Positions 1 to 12,199 are shown, numbered from the stretch's first letter. The stretch: 64,000 nucleotides of DNA from Thysanoteuthis rhombus (GCA_963457665.1 OY735220.1:34419969-34483968); one strand, 5' to 3'. Numbers and translations: made by a program. Notes: generated by a model from the sequence alone, not told the origin.

Positions 1-1250
1 CGATTATTTGATCGATCTGAATAACTTGAGTTACCAAATAAAATAAAAAAAACAAACAAAAAAAAATTAAAAACCAAAATAATAAAAAAAATCAAATCAT
101 TCAAAACAGCAAAGAAGATGGATTGCTTTTGTCAAACTCAATTCCAAATCAAAGTTGAACTCTGTTTTTTCACTGTAACGACGAAAACAATCCTCACCCA
201 ATTTAGGGGAATAAACTCTTCAGTTTGCCTGTCTGTTTTATACATCTACTAAAATTCATATTCAATAAAAAGTTGCAGTAATTATTTTCAGTCAGAATTG
301 AAGTTGGAGTGGAGTTTGATGCTGCAGCAGCCAGGCTAGTCTTTAGTTCAGATTGACCAGAGGAGAAAATTTAGAGATATGTGGCAATTGACTTTCTTAT
401 TACTGTTACAAGAAGGTCCAATGTCATGATCAAAGATTGAAAAAAAATAAAAAATAAAATAAAAATTCTAGTCAAGATTTTGAGGTGAGACAAAACGGAA
501 TCAAAATTACACATTCATATTAACAGAAAATTATAAATTTTCAACTTGGGACCTAAAATTGATTCATGGTACTGCCGGAAAAGGTACTCACAGACCATGG
601 TACTTTTGCACAATGTACTCGGACAAAACTAGCTCAAAAAGCAAATATAACCTTTTTCATCTAGCACTAGATTGGCCAGAACACGAGATATTAAAACATC
701 TGGAAGATCAAAAATTCAGGGAAATGCAATTTAAAAAAAAGATTTATAAAGCCGAAATAGGGTGGGGGTTATGTATCATCAAATACGGTGAGTGGATCTG
801 ACAGTCCTTTGTGCAATGTTTGGATACTGCGTATTTTTCTGAAAGGCAAAGAGACAAAATTTCACACCTCAACAAAGACATCTTGAGACGTGTCAATACA
901 ATCTTCATTCCCTACCCACCACTATACACCCCACCATCTCAACTTGCCATGCTGGACATTTGCCTGACTTGGTGCCAGGCAGGAAAAAGTAATCATTAGT
1001 GCAAAAATGAAGTGACAATTAAAAAGGACGACTCGCCAGTCGAGTTGATTTTTCTGCCATTGATAGGATTTAGAATCTTCTCGTAACTCTCAAGGTTGGA
1101 CATTGGCCATTGATATCAGCAGGATGAGTTGTTGGGGAAAAATGCGCTTCTGATCTGTATCCCTTTTGAAAGTTTGTCTCAGAGATTCTCAAAGGGGGGA
1201 ATACCACTACTGGGGGGGGGGGGGGTAATTTTAGCGTTTTAAAGGGGTAA
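1..1250. other. AT-rich non-coding stretch
   Basis: I see no gene, RNA or repeat of a family found elsewhere in the window. Short open frames near 559-999 have no recognisable motif. A run of 14 G lies at 1212-1225. Confidence 0.6.
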
Positions 1251-1254
1251 TTGG

Positions 1255-1640
1255 TGCCACATAGTATACAACCAATGCATTCACCCGATAGTCACTTATG
1301 GAACTGAAACATGGAACCTAACGAAGAGACAGACCTACAAACTGAGAAGTAAGCAACATGTGCGTGAGAGAATCAGCTCAACCTCATATGGAGAGATCAC
1401 AAGACAGCAAAGTATATAAGGAAGAAAACGGGAGTCCGTGACATCATAGAAGCTATCAAAAAACTCAAATGGCAATGGGCAGGCCATGTTGCAAGAATGA
1501 AAGACAGCCGATGGACATCACATGTCAAAACATGGATCCCCAGAGATCAAATGAGAAACCGAGGCTGGCAGAGTATTAGATAGAGAGACTAGCAAGACAA
1601 ATTCAGAAAATACTGGCTCTGCGACAACCATGATACTACC
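1255..1640 (+). pseudogene. RTE-type retrotransposon C-terminal fragment, copy 1
   Basis: Broken 3' end of the reverse-transcriptase ORF of an RTE-clade non-LTR element. Translated in shifting frames it gives VTYGTETWNLTKRQ, then KLKWQWAGHVARMKDSRW, then WIPRDQMRNRGWQSIR, the conserved region after the RT domain in RTE elements. Frameshifts and stops lie between these blocks. The same blocks recur in the copies at 3.0, 30.4 and 45.0 kb. The similarity stops near 1640, before the (GAT)n tail that ends copies 2-4, so this copy is truncated at both ends. RTE elements normally encode an endonuclease and an RT and move by target-primed reverse transcription; this copy cannot. Confidence 0.85.
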
Positions 1641-2020
1641 ATCTACTGCCTCGACCGGGGCTTGACTGGCCAAAACAAACAAATCAAATGCAAGATTAGA
1701 TGGAAGAGCAACACATCCAAGTTGTAGATTCTTGCTGGGAGACTGACGGGATATATTTAGCAAAGAAAGGGGAAAAATTAGAACTTTTTCAACTGCTAAA
1801 ATGAAGTCCCAGGACGGTTATGCTGCTGCAATTGTGTTTTTAAATTCCAACGTCTGTGGACTTTAACTAAGTTGAAAACTTTATATATAAGGGAGAGGAA
1901 TGCTCCAGTGCTGCATCCCCAACCCCATCAGGAAGGAGAGAGAGAGAGAGAAAGATCTTCACCCATGGAATCTGCATACGATTTTTTTGAAAAATCGAAG
2001 AGATTTATTTTGGAAAATAG

Positions 2021-2200
2021 TTTTTTTTTTTTTTTTTTTTTTTTTCAGTGCTTCGAACTGTCAAGAGCCGGTGGAGCTCTTAGGCCACTGACCCATATCA
2101 GCAGTGGACAATCCACCAGACCCCCTATCAATACATCATGGGTCAGCGTAGCAGGGCATGGCCCATCACTCCCCATGGTTTGCAACATCCATATGTTTTG
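2021..2200 (-). mobile_element. Poly(A)-tailed retroposon, antisense
   Basis: A run of 25 T at 2021-2045 abuts a GC-richer, non-repetitive stretch reaching about 2200. On the minus strand this is a transcript-like sequence ending in poly(A), as left by LINE-driven insertion. No tRNA, 7SL or 5S head is visible and no second copy was recognised, so it could be a SINE tail or a processed transcript fragment. Confidence 0.4.
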
Positions 2201-2329
2201 AGCTATGTAGCAGAATTCTTTGATTTTTTTTTTTCTTTTTTCTTTCCACACCATGAATTTTCCAGTTTTACCAATATAGAGACGAGGACCTTCCATGCAT
2301 GCACACACACAAATCATATTTCATCAGTG

Positions 2330-2995
2330 TTGAATTTTATAACTAGATTTCAAAGAGAGTTTTGTTCCTTGGTTGTGAGCACTATTTTCTGATTGCTTAT
2401 GTGTAAAAAGGTATTGGAAATGGCTATTATTCCCTTCAGATATTGCTTTTGTAGCCAGGATAGTGATATTCATATGCAATTGTTTTTCTTGCTTTACGTT
2501 ATTAAAAATGTGCAAATTGCCAGTTGCCCAATTGAAAATAACTAGATTTCAAATCATCACTATCTTGGTTACAAAAGCCAAGTCTGAAAGGAATAATTGA
2601 CATTTTCCATACTTCTCAGATACAATCAATCAGAAAATAACACTTCTTACCGAGGAACAGAAAAGAGTTTAAAAAGTTGTGCAGTGTTATCAGTGAGCAG
2701 GCAGCAACTGGAAAGTATGAAGTGCATTTCTCTGCCAACACAATCGTCATTAAAAACTATATAATCAGGCTACAGATCCCAGACTACATGGTGATAAAAG
2801 CTTATATTAATTATTTATCAGAGATATATCATCAATAGTTTTAAAAACAACAATAATGCAGTAGTCATACTTATTTATGACTGACATATACCGATAAAGG
2901 AAGACCGTGTTATTTATGTATGGATTGACACTAAGAAGCCCAAAGCTATTTTATTAGGTAAATTCACTTAATAATTCAAGTATCATGATTCTAAG
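2330..2995. other. No supported feature
   Basis: AT-rich sequence with no recognisable gene, RNA or family repeat. Confidence 0.5.
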
Positions 2996-2997
2996 TT

Positions 2998-4125
2998 TTT
3001 CATCATCATTAGCAGCAGTAGTCTCTTAATACCCATCGTTGGACATAGACCTTCCCAAGGATTTGCCACGTTTCTCTATCATGGTTGTCGCGGAGCCAGT
3101 ATTTTCTGAATTTGTCTTGCTAGTCTCTATCTAATACTCTGCCAGCCTTGGTTGCGCATGTGATCTCGGTGAATCCATGTCGTGAGTCGTGATGTCCATT
3201 GGTTGTCTGCCATTCTTGCGATATGGCTATCCCATTGCCTTTTGAGTTTTTTTAATGGATTCTATGTCTCAGACTCCTGTTTTCTCCAGAATGTATTATA
3301 CTGTCTTGTGGTCTCTCCATGTGAGGCCCAGCATAATTCTTTTGTGTGCACGTTGCATGGTTCTCGATTTGCCGGTCTGTCTCTTGGTTCCATGTTTCAG
3401 CTCCATAAGTGACTATTGGAAGGATGCATTGGTTGTATACTGTTCTTTTTAGGATTAATGGGATCTTCTTGTTTTTTGAAGATTGAGCTTGCTCTGCAAA
3501 GGTTTGCTTCTTTTATTCTCCCCGTCTAGTCTTCTGAAGATCATCTCAAGGCAGGCTGGGAAGAGTTTGGGTGAACTGGTATCACCTTGTCTAACCCCTT
3601 TTTGGAGCTGAAAGAGCTGAGTATTTATGTGGCCTGATAAAGGAGCTGCTGTGATTGTATATATGTTGCATCACTTCTATACATACTAGATCTACACCTT
3701 GTAGAGTGATGGCCTCCATGACCATAGGGATTACCACCGAGTCAAAGGCCATTTTGAAGTCGATAAATGCTATGCTACAGCGAGTGGTAGCTTACATTCT
3801 GCTGCTTTTTTCCCCAGCTGATTTTATCAAATGCAGGGGGTCCATAGTTGAGTAATTTCTTCTAAAGCTAGCTTGCTCCCATGGTTGGTTTTCATCAAAG
3901 TTTGTGATTTGGTTGGTGATGATTTTTGTGAAAAGTTTGTATATGCAGTTAAGTAGGCTTACAAGTCTGTAGTTGTTGAGATCTTTTGGGTTTTCTTTTT
4001 TCATATAAAAGCATTATGATTGCAGTGTTCCAATCATTTGGGACTACTTTGTTTTAGGTATAAGTTGAATAGGATAGCGAGTTTCCTAGTGATGATCCGA
4101 CCAGCTTTTTTGAGTAGGACATACA
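2998..4125 (-). pseudogene. RTE-type reverse transcriptase pseudogene, copy 2
   Basis: The longest RTE copy in the window. Read on the minus strand it runs KLAILFNLYLKQS (near 4070), PKDLNNYRLVSLLNCIYKLF (near 3980-3930; RT palm start), then AFDSVVIPMVMEAITLQGVD (near 3750), then GVRQGDTSSPKLF (near 3600; RT motif 4) and CLEMIFRRLD. It then jumps to the C-terminal region with RMADNQWTSRLTTWIHRDHM. The segment that should carry the catalytic F/YADD motif is missing, so there is an internal deletion near 3490-3520. Several frameshifts and stops are present. It ends at the low-coordinate side in a short TCATCATCATT tract, the reverse complement of the (ATGATG)n-like tail typical of RTE. It is inactive. 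Confidence 0.9.
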
Positions 4126-4254
4126 ATTATACAATTAAATGCACTAATTTGCATACATGGCTTTTATGCAGATAGATGACACCACAACTGTGTTATTACA
4201 TCCAAAGAGCTGTAGAATAGTCCTATCTTACAATGTTAGAAAAAGAAATTCAAT

Positions 4255-4350
4255 TGATTATTCCTCAATCCATGTCAAATTCTTCTCCCCAAAATGTCAT
4301 TGAGATTCATTGAGAACTTCTGGAGATACTGTGTGGACAAGCAGATGTGA
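4255..4350 (-). repeat. rep-D unit, antisense
   Basis: Antisense fragment of the patterned repeat seen in fuller form at 43.9, 50.1 and 53.9 kb. The reverse complement reads a tgtccacacagtatctccag block, then a ttctcaatgaatctcaatga block and a cattttggggag block, in the family order. Confidence 0.5.
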
Positions 4351-5020
4351 ACACAACTTTGTTGGCAGAAGTAACAATAAATTAAGTAAACATGCTTTCT
4401 GGGCAATAGAGATTTTATAGGCACATGAATGAAGAAGTCAATTTAAATAAAAAATGAAAGAATTTTTCTACTAAAACTTTTTTTCAATTTAACTCCATTT
4501 CCAAAACAATTTGATTTTGTATCATTACGACTAATCCTTTTCTTGTCAACATGTTTGTTAGCTGTTTTGAACGCAATTCAAAAACTTGTTCAAATTATTT
4601 CAAAACAGTACACTCAAATTTTTTCTGATGAGACATCCTCTGATGAGTGTCAGTCGAAAGAAGCTTTTAGAGATCTATTTTGGAAACCAATTTGAAACTT
4701 ATCTCCTGTCCTCTTTTTTTTTTTTTACTATGCATCCCCTAATTCAGAAATTGCAGGGGACCACAGATCTCATAACGATGAAAATTTCTTTATTTTGAAC
4801 TTTTATGGTTAGTATACTTACTGTGAAAAACTTATAAAAAAAAAAGACACAGACTTGGAGAAGAAGAGAATTTGGTGCGGCTAACCAAGTTCAATTTGGG
4901 AACAAATTAAGTTTTTAAAACAGAAACTGAGGCATTTAAGTTTATTTATCTGATAATTTTAAATTCCAGACAAGCTTGAAGAGAAGAAATTTTTTGCCCC
5001 AGAGTGTTCTGGAACTGTTC
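4350..5020. other. No supported feature
   Basis: AT-rich sequence. The small open frame at 4586-4798 has no recognisable motif. Confidence 0.5.
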
Positions 5021-5189
5021 CAGTTAAAGGCCTTGATTACCCTGAGGTGTTTTGCAGACCTTATCTTTTTGCTGTACAAAAACAAACCCACGATCCAGAT
5101 AGAGCAATTTTTTTTCTGATTTATATTCCTGTTCCCCTCCTGCCAGACAGAAAGATAACAGGGATGAATAACTCAAGATTTTTTTTGGA

Positions 5190-5275
5190 TGATTGATCTC
5201 CTTTATGTTGTTGATGTAACCAAAATGTTCTGGCCAATCCATTCTACAGCCTTCTTCAGGTGTAAAATTCCGAAG
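5190..5275 (-). repeat. rep-J motif copy
   Basis: On the minus strand this holds cctgaagaaggctgtagaat followed by ggattggccagaacatt, a ~35 bp core found six times in the window (also 25.3, 32.2, 49.1, 56.3 and 60.2 kb). In one frame it reads HLKKAVEWIGQNI. Short flanking homology (a run like ttaacatcaacaac) follows the core. Confidence 0.6.
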
Positions 5276-5299
5276 AGAATAAAGACGTTTTGGGACTCA

Positions 5300-7470
5300 T
5301 ACATCCTCCCATGCAAATGAAAAACTGTACAAGACTTTTTTTTCTTTAGAACAAGGAACCTACAAACATTTGCAGGGTTAGTCACTAACTACCACTTTTT
5401 GTGCAACAGGGAGGTACTACTATGGAGATGGATCCCCTAGAACCAGGCATATAATAATATACTAGTATATCAACCAGATATTCCAGCAACACACTATACA
5501 GACAATACCATTCTCTACCAGTAATTAAACTCAAGTGATTTTAAGGACGGATGGTTTCTCCTTATATTCCGGAGCATTAGGGTGAAGTGAACAAATATTG
5601 TCCCAGCTGGAATTCAATTTTGGCTCACAGAGTCCATTCTCTGAGCAGTTATCTGCTCAGTCATCCCATACCTCTGTAAGACCAACACTAATAAGGAGGC
5701 AGCAAAGTGTGGCTTTGCAACTAAAACTAACCCTAATGTTATGTCTACAAAACCCTTGAATTCCTTCAACTGCATCTCTCAACAAATGATACACTTTAGG
5801 TACCTACACAGCTGGGATGTCTGGGGTTCATTCTCTTATTTATTATCTTAGAAGCAACACTAAATGATAGTTTTCGTTGGAGTGTACTACTAAGATCAAT
5901 GCTGATGACCTTTGCCAGATGTTGAAAGTACCGAACTAACACTTGAGTTTGCGAGCGGCTAAGGCTGTTATTAGTAGAGAATAGTTGCACTTCTACTATT
6001 GGGCACATGATATTCGTATGTGTATTGTTTTCTCCATTGGGTCTTCATCTTACTTTAGTATTGTATATTACATACAAATCAGAAGATATTAAAAACATAA
6101 AAGGTGGCGAGAATAATTGCTAACATGTGGAAACTGTATGTGAGTCAGCCAGTCATGGGCAAGTGTGTTTGTGATGTCACAGCCTGAGTATTTATTTTTT
6201 TTTAATATATATAACCGGTTACCCGAGCTGGAGTAAGTAGAGCTCTCCAGTTAGCAAGTCTATAGACTACGGCAAGTGTGTACAGTGATCTTACATAGTC
6301 TACTGCTATTCCAGATCGTGGTGAAATATGAGGAACAAATTTATTACCAGTAAAACCCGAATAATCATAAATATCTGTACATAAGCCTTTTCAAATTGCA
6401 TATCATTTGCTGTACCTTACAAGGAGTATCTGCAAGCAACTAGAAGTGAAGCCAAGATATCATTGATTACCAACAACAAATGTTACTCTCAAAAATCATA
6501 CGAAATCATTTTTCCAGCTATTAAATTTAGGACAAGAAAACCCTTGCACACTGTAAAGCAAAGGAGATTTACGTCCAAGTGAAAGACAATCAAAATAAGG
6601 CCAATGGCTGCATTGCACATAATCATCTAAGCAATTTGATCTACGAATTCTTCAGGAATATTCAATTGAAAGAAAGCAAACTGAGAGACAACAATGAGAA
6701 CTTGAAATTGAACAATTATCACAAACCTCTATATAAAGACTTAAATAACATTTCCCATGCTTCTTGCATTTTATAGGGACCCCTGCGATACTCGCCTTCT
6801 GTATGGATTACAGAGACATTCAAGAAGGGAAGTTTGTTATTAGTTTCCTTCTCTATCATGAACAATATAGAGTTTAATCAAGTTTATTTGATCCAACAAG
6901 AACGGTATGTCCACCAGTGAGGCCAGAAGATGAACATCATCCATATGCCCAAGCTGATCGAAGGCTTCAGTGGAGAAAGGCATAGATTCAAAAAACAAAA
7001 CAAAAACAAAACAAAACCAAATAAACAGAACGTTGAAAATCACAGAGTGGGGATCCTATAACAAGGTCTTCTTCCCGTTGATATGTAACAGGCACATATA
7101 TGTACACAAAATGTTAACACATCTCCATTCAGTTATAATTGGAGATGTGGGTACAAGTCTCAGTCATTATTCAGTTTGTCATGAGGGATGATCAATGCTT
7201 CCTCTCCTGGCACTTTATTAAAAAAGCCACCAACATCAAAGCAGACAATGAGTGATGAGATTGTGTGTTTTTTGGGTTTTTTTTAATGAGTTTTGCAAAA
7301 TAAGATGTTATCTTGGCCAAAAGTGATTTCAGAATGAATCAAATATATCTGAAGATCTTATATAAAAGATAGTAAACTATGGTGTTGTACCAACTGTTTT
7401 TTTTTTAAGGATCCAAGTTTTCTCTTCATAGACAAGGCATGATCTTTTGCCTTTTTATAACGGGCTGATT
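5300..7470. other. Non-coding, no supported feature
   Basis: About 2.2 kb of AT-rich sequence in which I see no gene, RNA gene or repeat of the families listed here. The short open frames at 5796-6008 and 6579-6776 look accidental. Confidence 0.5.
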
Positions 7471-7479
7471 GTTAGCAGT

Positions 7480-7893
7480 CAAAATAACTTGAGTATTTTT
7501 AGGTGATTCTGGCTGGCTATGGATTCATGTGTACAAATGGAGTTAGAGGGCTGAAAATTTGAATATTTACTCATTAAGACTGGAAAAAAAACCCTCCAAA
7601 AAACCCAACCTTTTTTGCTTTTGAGATTAATTTTTGTATTGTTTCCAGATGTAACTTTGTGCAAAATTGGTCCCTTCATTTGGGTCTGACAGCATTCAAG
7701 TTTTTTTTTGAGGGGGGGGGGGAGAAATCAAATTTTTTTTTCTTGATCACCATCCAACAAAACGCAAGTAGTAATTTATTCATTGATTACCCCTTTTTCA
7801 ATTTTTTTAATTGTTCACTCCAAACATAACATGCTGCCAAATGACATTGGTCACAGGACTGTTTCTCCAGAGTGACTAACCAAGCCTGTTTTT
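7480..7893 (+). repeat. rep-B copy 1
   Basis: A copy of the most frequent repeat in the window (11 copies). Order of landmarks: ttctggctggct, agagggctgaaaatttgaat, atttactcatta, tgatcaccatccaacaaaac, cattgattaccccttt, ttggtcac and gtgactaaccaagcctg. Inverted motifs of the type GGTCTGGCT occur at both ends, so a non-autonomous DNA transposon is likely. It has no coding capacity. Confidence 0.75.
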
Positions 7894-7899
7894 TTTTTT

Positions 7900-9984
7900 T
7901 TTGAGATCTGAAGGTTTCCTCCTCATAGACAAGATAAGATCTTTTGCCTTTTTATAACTTAGATTATGTTTTTCTCCAAATACTTGTTCATCCATCACCC
8001 CTGCACCATTTTTGTCAAACTCCGACTGAGTTTTGACTTCATTTTCCTCACCTAATAACAATGACAATCTCAGACTTCCCATTTAGATTAAAAAAAAGAT
8101 AAAAGTTCAAAATGATGGATTGAGAGAGAAAGGAAGAGAGATTCTATTATTACATCATCAATCAATGAAAGGAAGAGGAGGGAGAGAAAGAGAGACGGAG
8201 AAATCACTAAAAAAGTCTGAATGGAGAAAAAAAACCCAAAACAAACAAAACCCCACACACAAATGATAATGCAACACTACCGAACGTAAAGTAAGAAAAT
8301 TATCATGGGGGGGAAGAGAGAATTTAAAAAAAAAAAAAAAATCCTGGTGTGGTTTGTACACTTGATGGATAGGTTTCTTTAGTTTTCAAGTGATTCTGGA
8401 TATGCTGACAGTTTTGGTTGGATTCAATATCATTAGATCACCTTGTGTACTGTACATGAATATATTGTCTAACTTGTCACTGGTCATTAATATTTTGAGC
8501 TTCGTTAGGACAATAGAACTGTTGTGTTACTGAGATTACATTAAAGCTGATCCATTCTTTAAGCACATAATTTGTAAGGACAGATGGGAGAGTGTTCTCG
8601 CTTCCAGATGTGTCCACACATCTTCATTAGATGTTATCTAATTGGTCTGTTGGTCCCACTTATGCTAAACAACAGAAATGGAAGGCATTAAAAGGTATGA
8701 TGCCTTGGAAGAGAATCTATTCAGATCATGTTTTTTTTTGTTTTTTTTTCCTAACAAGCTGCTATCGATGTCTTGATAGATAAATATCCGAAAATGCTGC
8801 CTTCGTGTACAAAGATTTTGTTTTTTACTGAAAATATTTGCAGAATATTTTATAATCACAATATTTTACAAGTATGAGAATCAATTGAATCAAAGAAAGA
8901 CAACTTGCTCTTTCCCCCTGCTGCTACTACTACTACTACAATGGATAGGGTAGCACCATTGGACTTAGTTTTGTTCATATACACACAAAATGGTTGCTAA
9001 CATACAAACCAGATCAGTTTGTTCTAGTAATCCGAAGATGAAGAGGGATGAATATATCAAACGACTTTCATTGGAAGATGGGTGTGAGGGGGAACCGATA
9101 AACATTGCTTGGTTCACTAAAAAACTGCCCGAAACTCCAAATTCTAGAATCTTCAGGAAAGGAAAAAATAAGTTGAAAATAGAATCTTACCTTTGTTAAA
9201 CAAACATGGAGTCAATTAGGAAAGTGTCTTACCTGAAAAGAAAGGAAAAAAAATAAGTATAAACATCATATTGACAAATATAATTGCAAGTTTTTCTTTC
9301 AGAAAAGGTTTTCAGTTTTTGTCTTAGATTTCAATCCAATTGAAACAGTATTCAAATAACATTTTGCTGGATACTTTCCCATAAAGGATCATATTTCGCA
9401 CAGGTGTTTCATTTACATTTAGGTGCTGAAGCAGTTTTTCAGGTATGTATGATTACCTGGTCATTAATTGGATTCATTTTTTCCTGTCAGTCAACATCAG
9501 TCAGGAGTGGGGGGGGGGGAGAATGAAAATTCAGATATTGTCAAGACCAATTTAGATCTAATTTTTCCATCTCCAATGTTTTGTGACGTAACTAAATTGT
9601 TACTATTTATTATCAAATGGCATGAGAATTATAAAGCTGACATATCTTAATTTTCATTTGATGAAGCGTTGTTGATCATTATTGATTTATTTTACAAGTA
9701 TTTCTTTAATCCTAATTATTACTCAGACCGTCAGTCCATGGGTATTAGTTCAAGCCTCACCAAGCAACAATCCTTTATTTTCAATCTGCAATGTTTACAA
9801 ATGGTTGCAGACTGATGCCGAGTAGTTTTGAAGAAAAGTAGTTGCAATTAGTATGAAAGGAATATTAGTCTAAGATTAATACTAGTTTTTTTAACCCTTT
9901 TTGGTAGGAAATGGAAAGAGTTTAGCTTCTGATAAGTAACTACAAGAGAAAGAAAAAAAAAACAGGGAAGAGATTCATTGAGAC
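7900..9984. other. Non-coding; poly-A and a mini rep-B end
   Basis: A fragment near 8360-8430 resembles the outer end of rep-B (ggtttctttagttttcaag, then ctgacagttttggttgg), as if most of the element were deleted. A poly-A tract lies at 8326-8341. The open frame at 8990-9199 (69 codons) has no recognisable domain. Nothing else is supported. Confidence 0.4.
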
Positions 9985-10004
9985 AAAAAAAAAAAAAAAA
10001 AAAA
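9985..10004 (+). repeat. Poly-A tract before the minisatellite
   Basis: A run of 20 A directly abuts the G-rich minisatellite that starts at 10005. Confidence 0.95.
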
Positions 10005-10389
10005 TGGTAGGGGGGGGGGCAGTCTAAGAAAATTGTATGGGGGGGGGCAGTCTAAGAAAATTGTAGGGGGGGGCAGTCTAAGAAAATTGTAGGGGGGGGG
10101 GCAGTCTAAGAAAATTGTAGGGGGGGGGCAGTCTAAGAAAATTGTAGGGGGGGGCAGTCTAAGAAAATTGTAGGGGGGGCAGTCTAAGAAAATTGTAGGG
10201 GGGGGCAGTCTAAGAAAATTGTAGGGGGGAGGGCAGTCTAAGAAAATTGTAGGGGGGAGGGCAGTCTAAGAAAATTGTAGGGGGGAGGGCAGTCTAAGAA
10301 AATTGTAGGGGGGAGGGCAGTCTAAGAAAATTGTAGGGGGGAGGGCAGTCTAAGAAAATTGTAGGGGGGAGGGCAGTCTAAGAAAATTT
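10005..10389 (+). repeat. G-rich minisatellite, 14 units
   Basis: Tandem array of about 14 units of 24-28 bp, each made of cagtctaagaaaatt plus gta and a G tract. The non-G part is almost invariant; length differences are confined to the G tract. The first eight units have uninterrupted runs of 7-10 G (one with gtatg), while the later units carry ggggggaggg. The array ends in cagtctaagaaaatttaac. The purity implies a young or gene-converted array. Confidence 0.98.
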
Positions 10390-10589
10390 AACAATTTATC
10401 AGATGAGGCTCAATTTACCATTAAGCCTTACTTGAGCAAAGAAAGATTCTTAGGCGTTTTTATTTATTAATGAATAACTTGTTGTGGTAAAGGGTTACAC
10501 GCACATTTACACAAATGACTTCCTCCCCATAAGTAACAAAAGGGGATCAAACCTGTCTTAGTAGGAGGAAGAGAGCTGGAAGTTCAAAC

Positions 10590-11010
10590 TCTTCAAAAAG
10601 AGAGAAGACTGAATGAAAACCCCAGATGCTTTACAAACGCCAATGGGTGCCATTAGTTATTTAGTCCATATCAAAGGAGGGACAAGAACCTTAACTTTTA
10701 TGATGTGTTCACCATCTGTGGCAGGAGGAGGGGGAGGTAGAGGGGTATAAGGATGGTTCACCTGAGGTCTGGACCAAGTCATATCAATCCAATATGATAC
10801 GGCTGAGAAAATTTTCATTTAGCATTACTAGTTATACTACTACAACTAGTAATGCTAAATATAAATTTAGTAGTAGCAGCAGAAGGGGGAGGAAGATGAG
10901 GATAGTTCACCCAAGGCTCTTAACCATGCTTAATATCAATCCAACTTGACGGTCGAGATAATTGATATTTAACCTATTAGGGACAGACCGACCAAAGAAT
11001 TATCTTATAT
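10590..11010 (+). repeat. rep-C, two partial copies around a palindrome
   Basis: Two tail copies of the same repeat lie in tandem: gaggtctggaccaagtcat, tatcaatccaatatgatacg, ggctgagaaaatt near 10760-10812, and aaggctcttaaccatgctta, atcaatccaacttgacggtc, gagataattgatatttaacc near 10905-10970. Between them is a perfect hairpin (10818-10859). Related copies lie at 28.7-29.3 and 35.9-36.1 kb. No coding capacity. Confidence 0.7.
10818..10859. repeat. Perfect 16-bp-arm hairpin
   Basis: Arms tttagcattactagtt (10818-10833) and aactagtaatgctaaa (10844-10859) are exact reverse complements with a 10-nt loop, atactactac. The arm resembles a sequence in the rep-C copy at 29.15 kb (gcattgctagttgtagg), so the palindrome probably formed where two rep-C copies meet head to head. 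Confidence 0.95.
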
Positions 11011-11014
11011 AGAA

Positions 11015-11660
11015 GTGTGGACGTTTCTAAAGAGACAGAAAAACAAAAAAACAGTCAAAGAAGTTTTACGATTAGAGACCAGGATTAAAAAGCAATCTGT
11101 TTCTTTAAAAATACCAAAGTACAGAAGCATATCTAAGGAAGAGGCCGCATCTTTGTTAGTTATTGTTACTCTAGCTGCTGTGCCAGAGTTTGTGACAGAT
11201 GCAACGAGGCAGATCGGATTGTCACCTCTTCTCATTCACACATGCATGGTGTTCAGTGTCCACCTCACACAGGCAGTCATCAGAAGGAAACGCTTTAACG
11301 CAAGAGAAACAACTCGACAAACAATGCGAGTCGGCATTCATGTCAGCGGATTTTTCAAGGCTTGAATATTTGTGTCACAAGACATTCACACGAAAGAGTA
11401 CAAAGACGTCTCGAGTGAGGCAGGCAGGCATGAAATTATTTGCAGAGACTCAACAGAGCTCTGAATGCAGATTGACAAGAATGCAGAGATAGATCGCTAT
11501 TCACGTGCAATGTGATCACAATCATTTTACGCAGGCAAGTAAATCTGTCGGTGCAGAGAGAAGGTAATGGTTGGCAACCTATCTATAAAAGGGTAGTGGG
11601 CTGATATAGAAGTTTCTGGATAAAGGCATTAGCCAATTAACTGCAGCAGGTGGTGAAGAG
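11015..11660. other. Non-coding; open frame of no known family
   Basis: A 116-codon frame at 11015-11365 overlaps 97- and 76-codon frames on both strands. None shows a recognisable domain, and I do not call a gene. Confidence 0.4.
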
Positions 11661-11668
11661 TGATAGTT

Positions 11669-12053
11669 AGGAACAACAGTAGCCACCAAAGCTGGCAAAA
11701 GCCTCAATCGCTTTCTGTGTTTGCATCTTCCAGCACTCCTGGCCATACCGTTTTGTCTACAAACTTGAAAATTGGCATCAGTACTCTACTAGACCCCCTT
11801 CTGAAAATGATTTTAATTTTTGGAAAAAAAAAAAAAAAAAGAAAAAAAAAAGCCCTTTTGATTTTATTGAGCACCTTATTTTGACATCTAGATTCTCCAG
11901 AATTTAGATGTTTCTACACGTTTTTTTAAAACTCCATTTTAGATGTTTTCCAGTGGAAAATGCCAGTGATATTGATATTTATTTTCCAATGGAATTTTTT
12001 TTTCTTTTACAGGACTTCAAATTTCAATGCTATGGTCATTCAATTATTCACTG
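11669..12053 (+). mobile_element. TIR-A element, copy 1
   Basis: Non-autonomous inverted-repeat element. It starts gaacaacagtagccaccaaa and ends tttcaatgctatggtcattc, which is the reverse complement of the same terminus with a few changes. Internal landmarks shared with the copies at 20.9, 30.3, 48.8 and 56.6 kb: ttttgtctacaaacttgaaa, attggcatcagtactc and ttagatgttttccagtggaa. Poly-A tracts interrupt it near 11824-11850. No transposase is encoded. The superfamily is not assignable by eye. Confidence 0.75.
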
Positions 12054-12199
12054 TGATGGGAAATATCAATTACTATTATATTACAATGACTGAAATTTCC
12101 AACCTCTGCAGTTAATAGGTCAAGGAAGAGGTACAGAATAAAATAGGCTTCCAATGATAGAAGGGACACTATACAGGAATTGAAATGAAAAAATATTTC

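Noticed and set aside
1518..1763. 81-codon minus-strand frame
   Set aside because: Antisense shadow of RTE copy 1.
9985..10389. CRISPR-like array
   Set aside because: The units are tandem with no variable spacers and the setting is eukaryotic; it is a minisatellite.
11015..11365. 116-codon open frame
   Set aside because: No domain recognised, overlaps long frames on the other strand and in another frame, and is preceded by rep-C.
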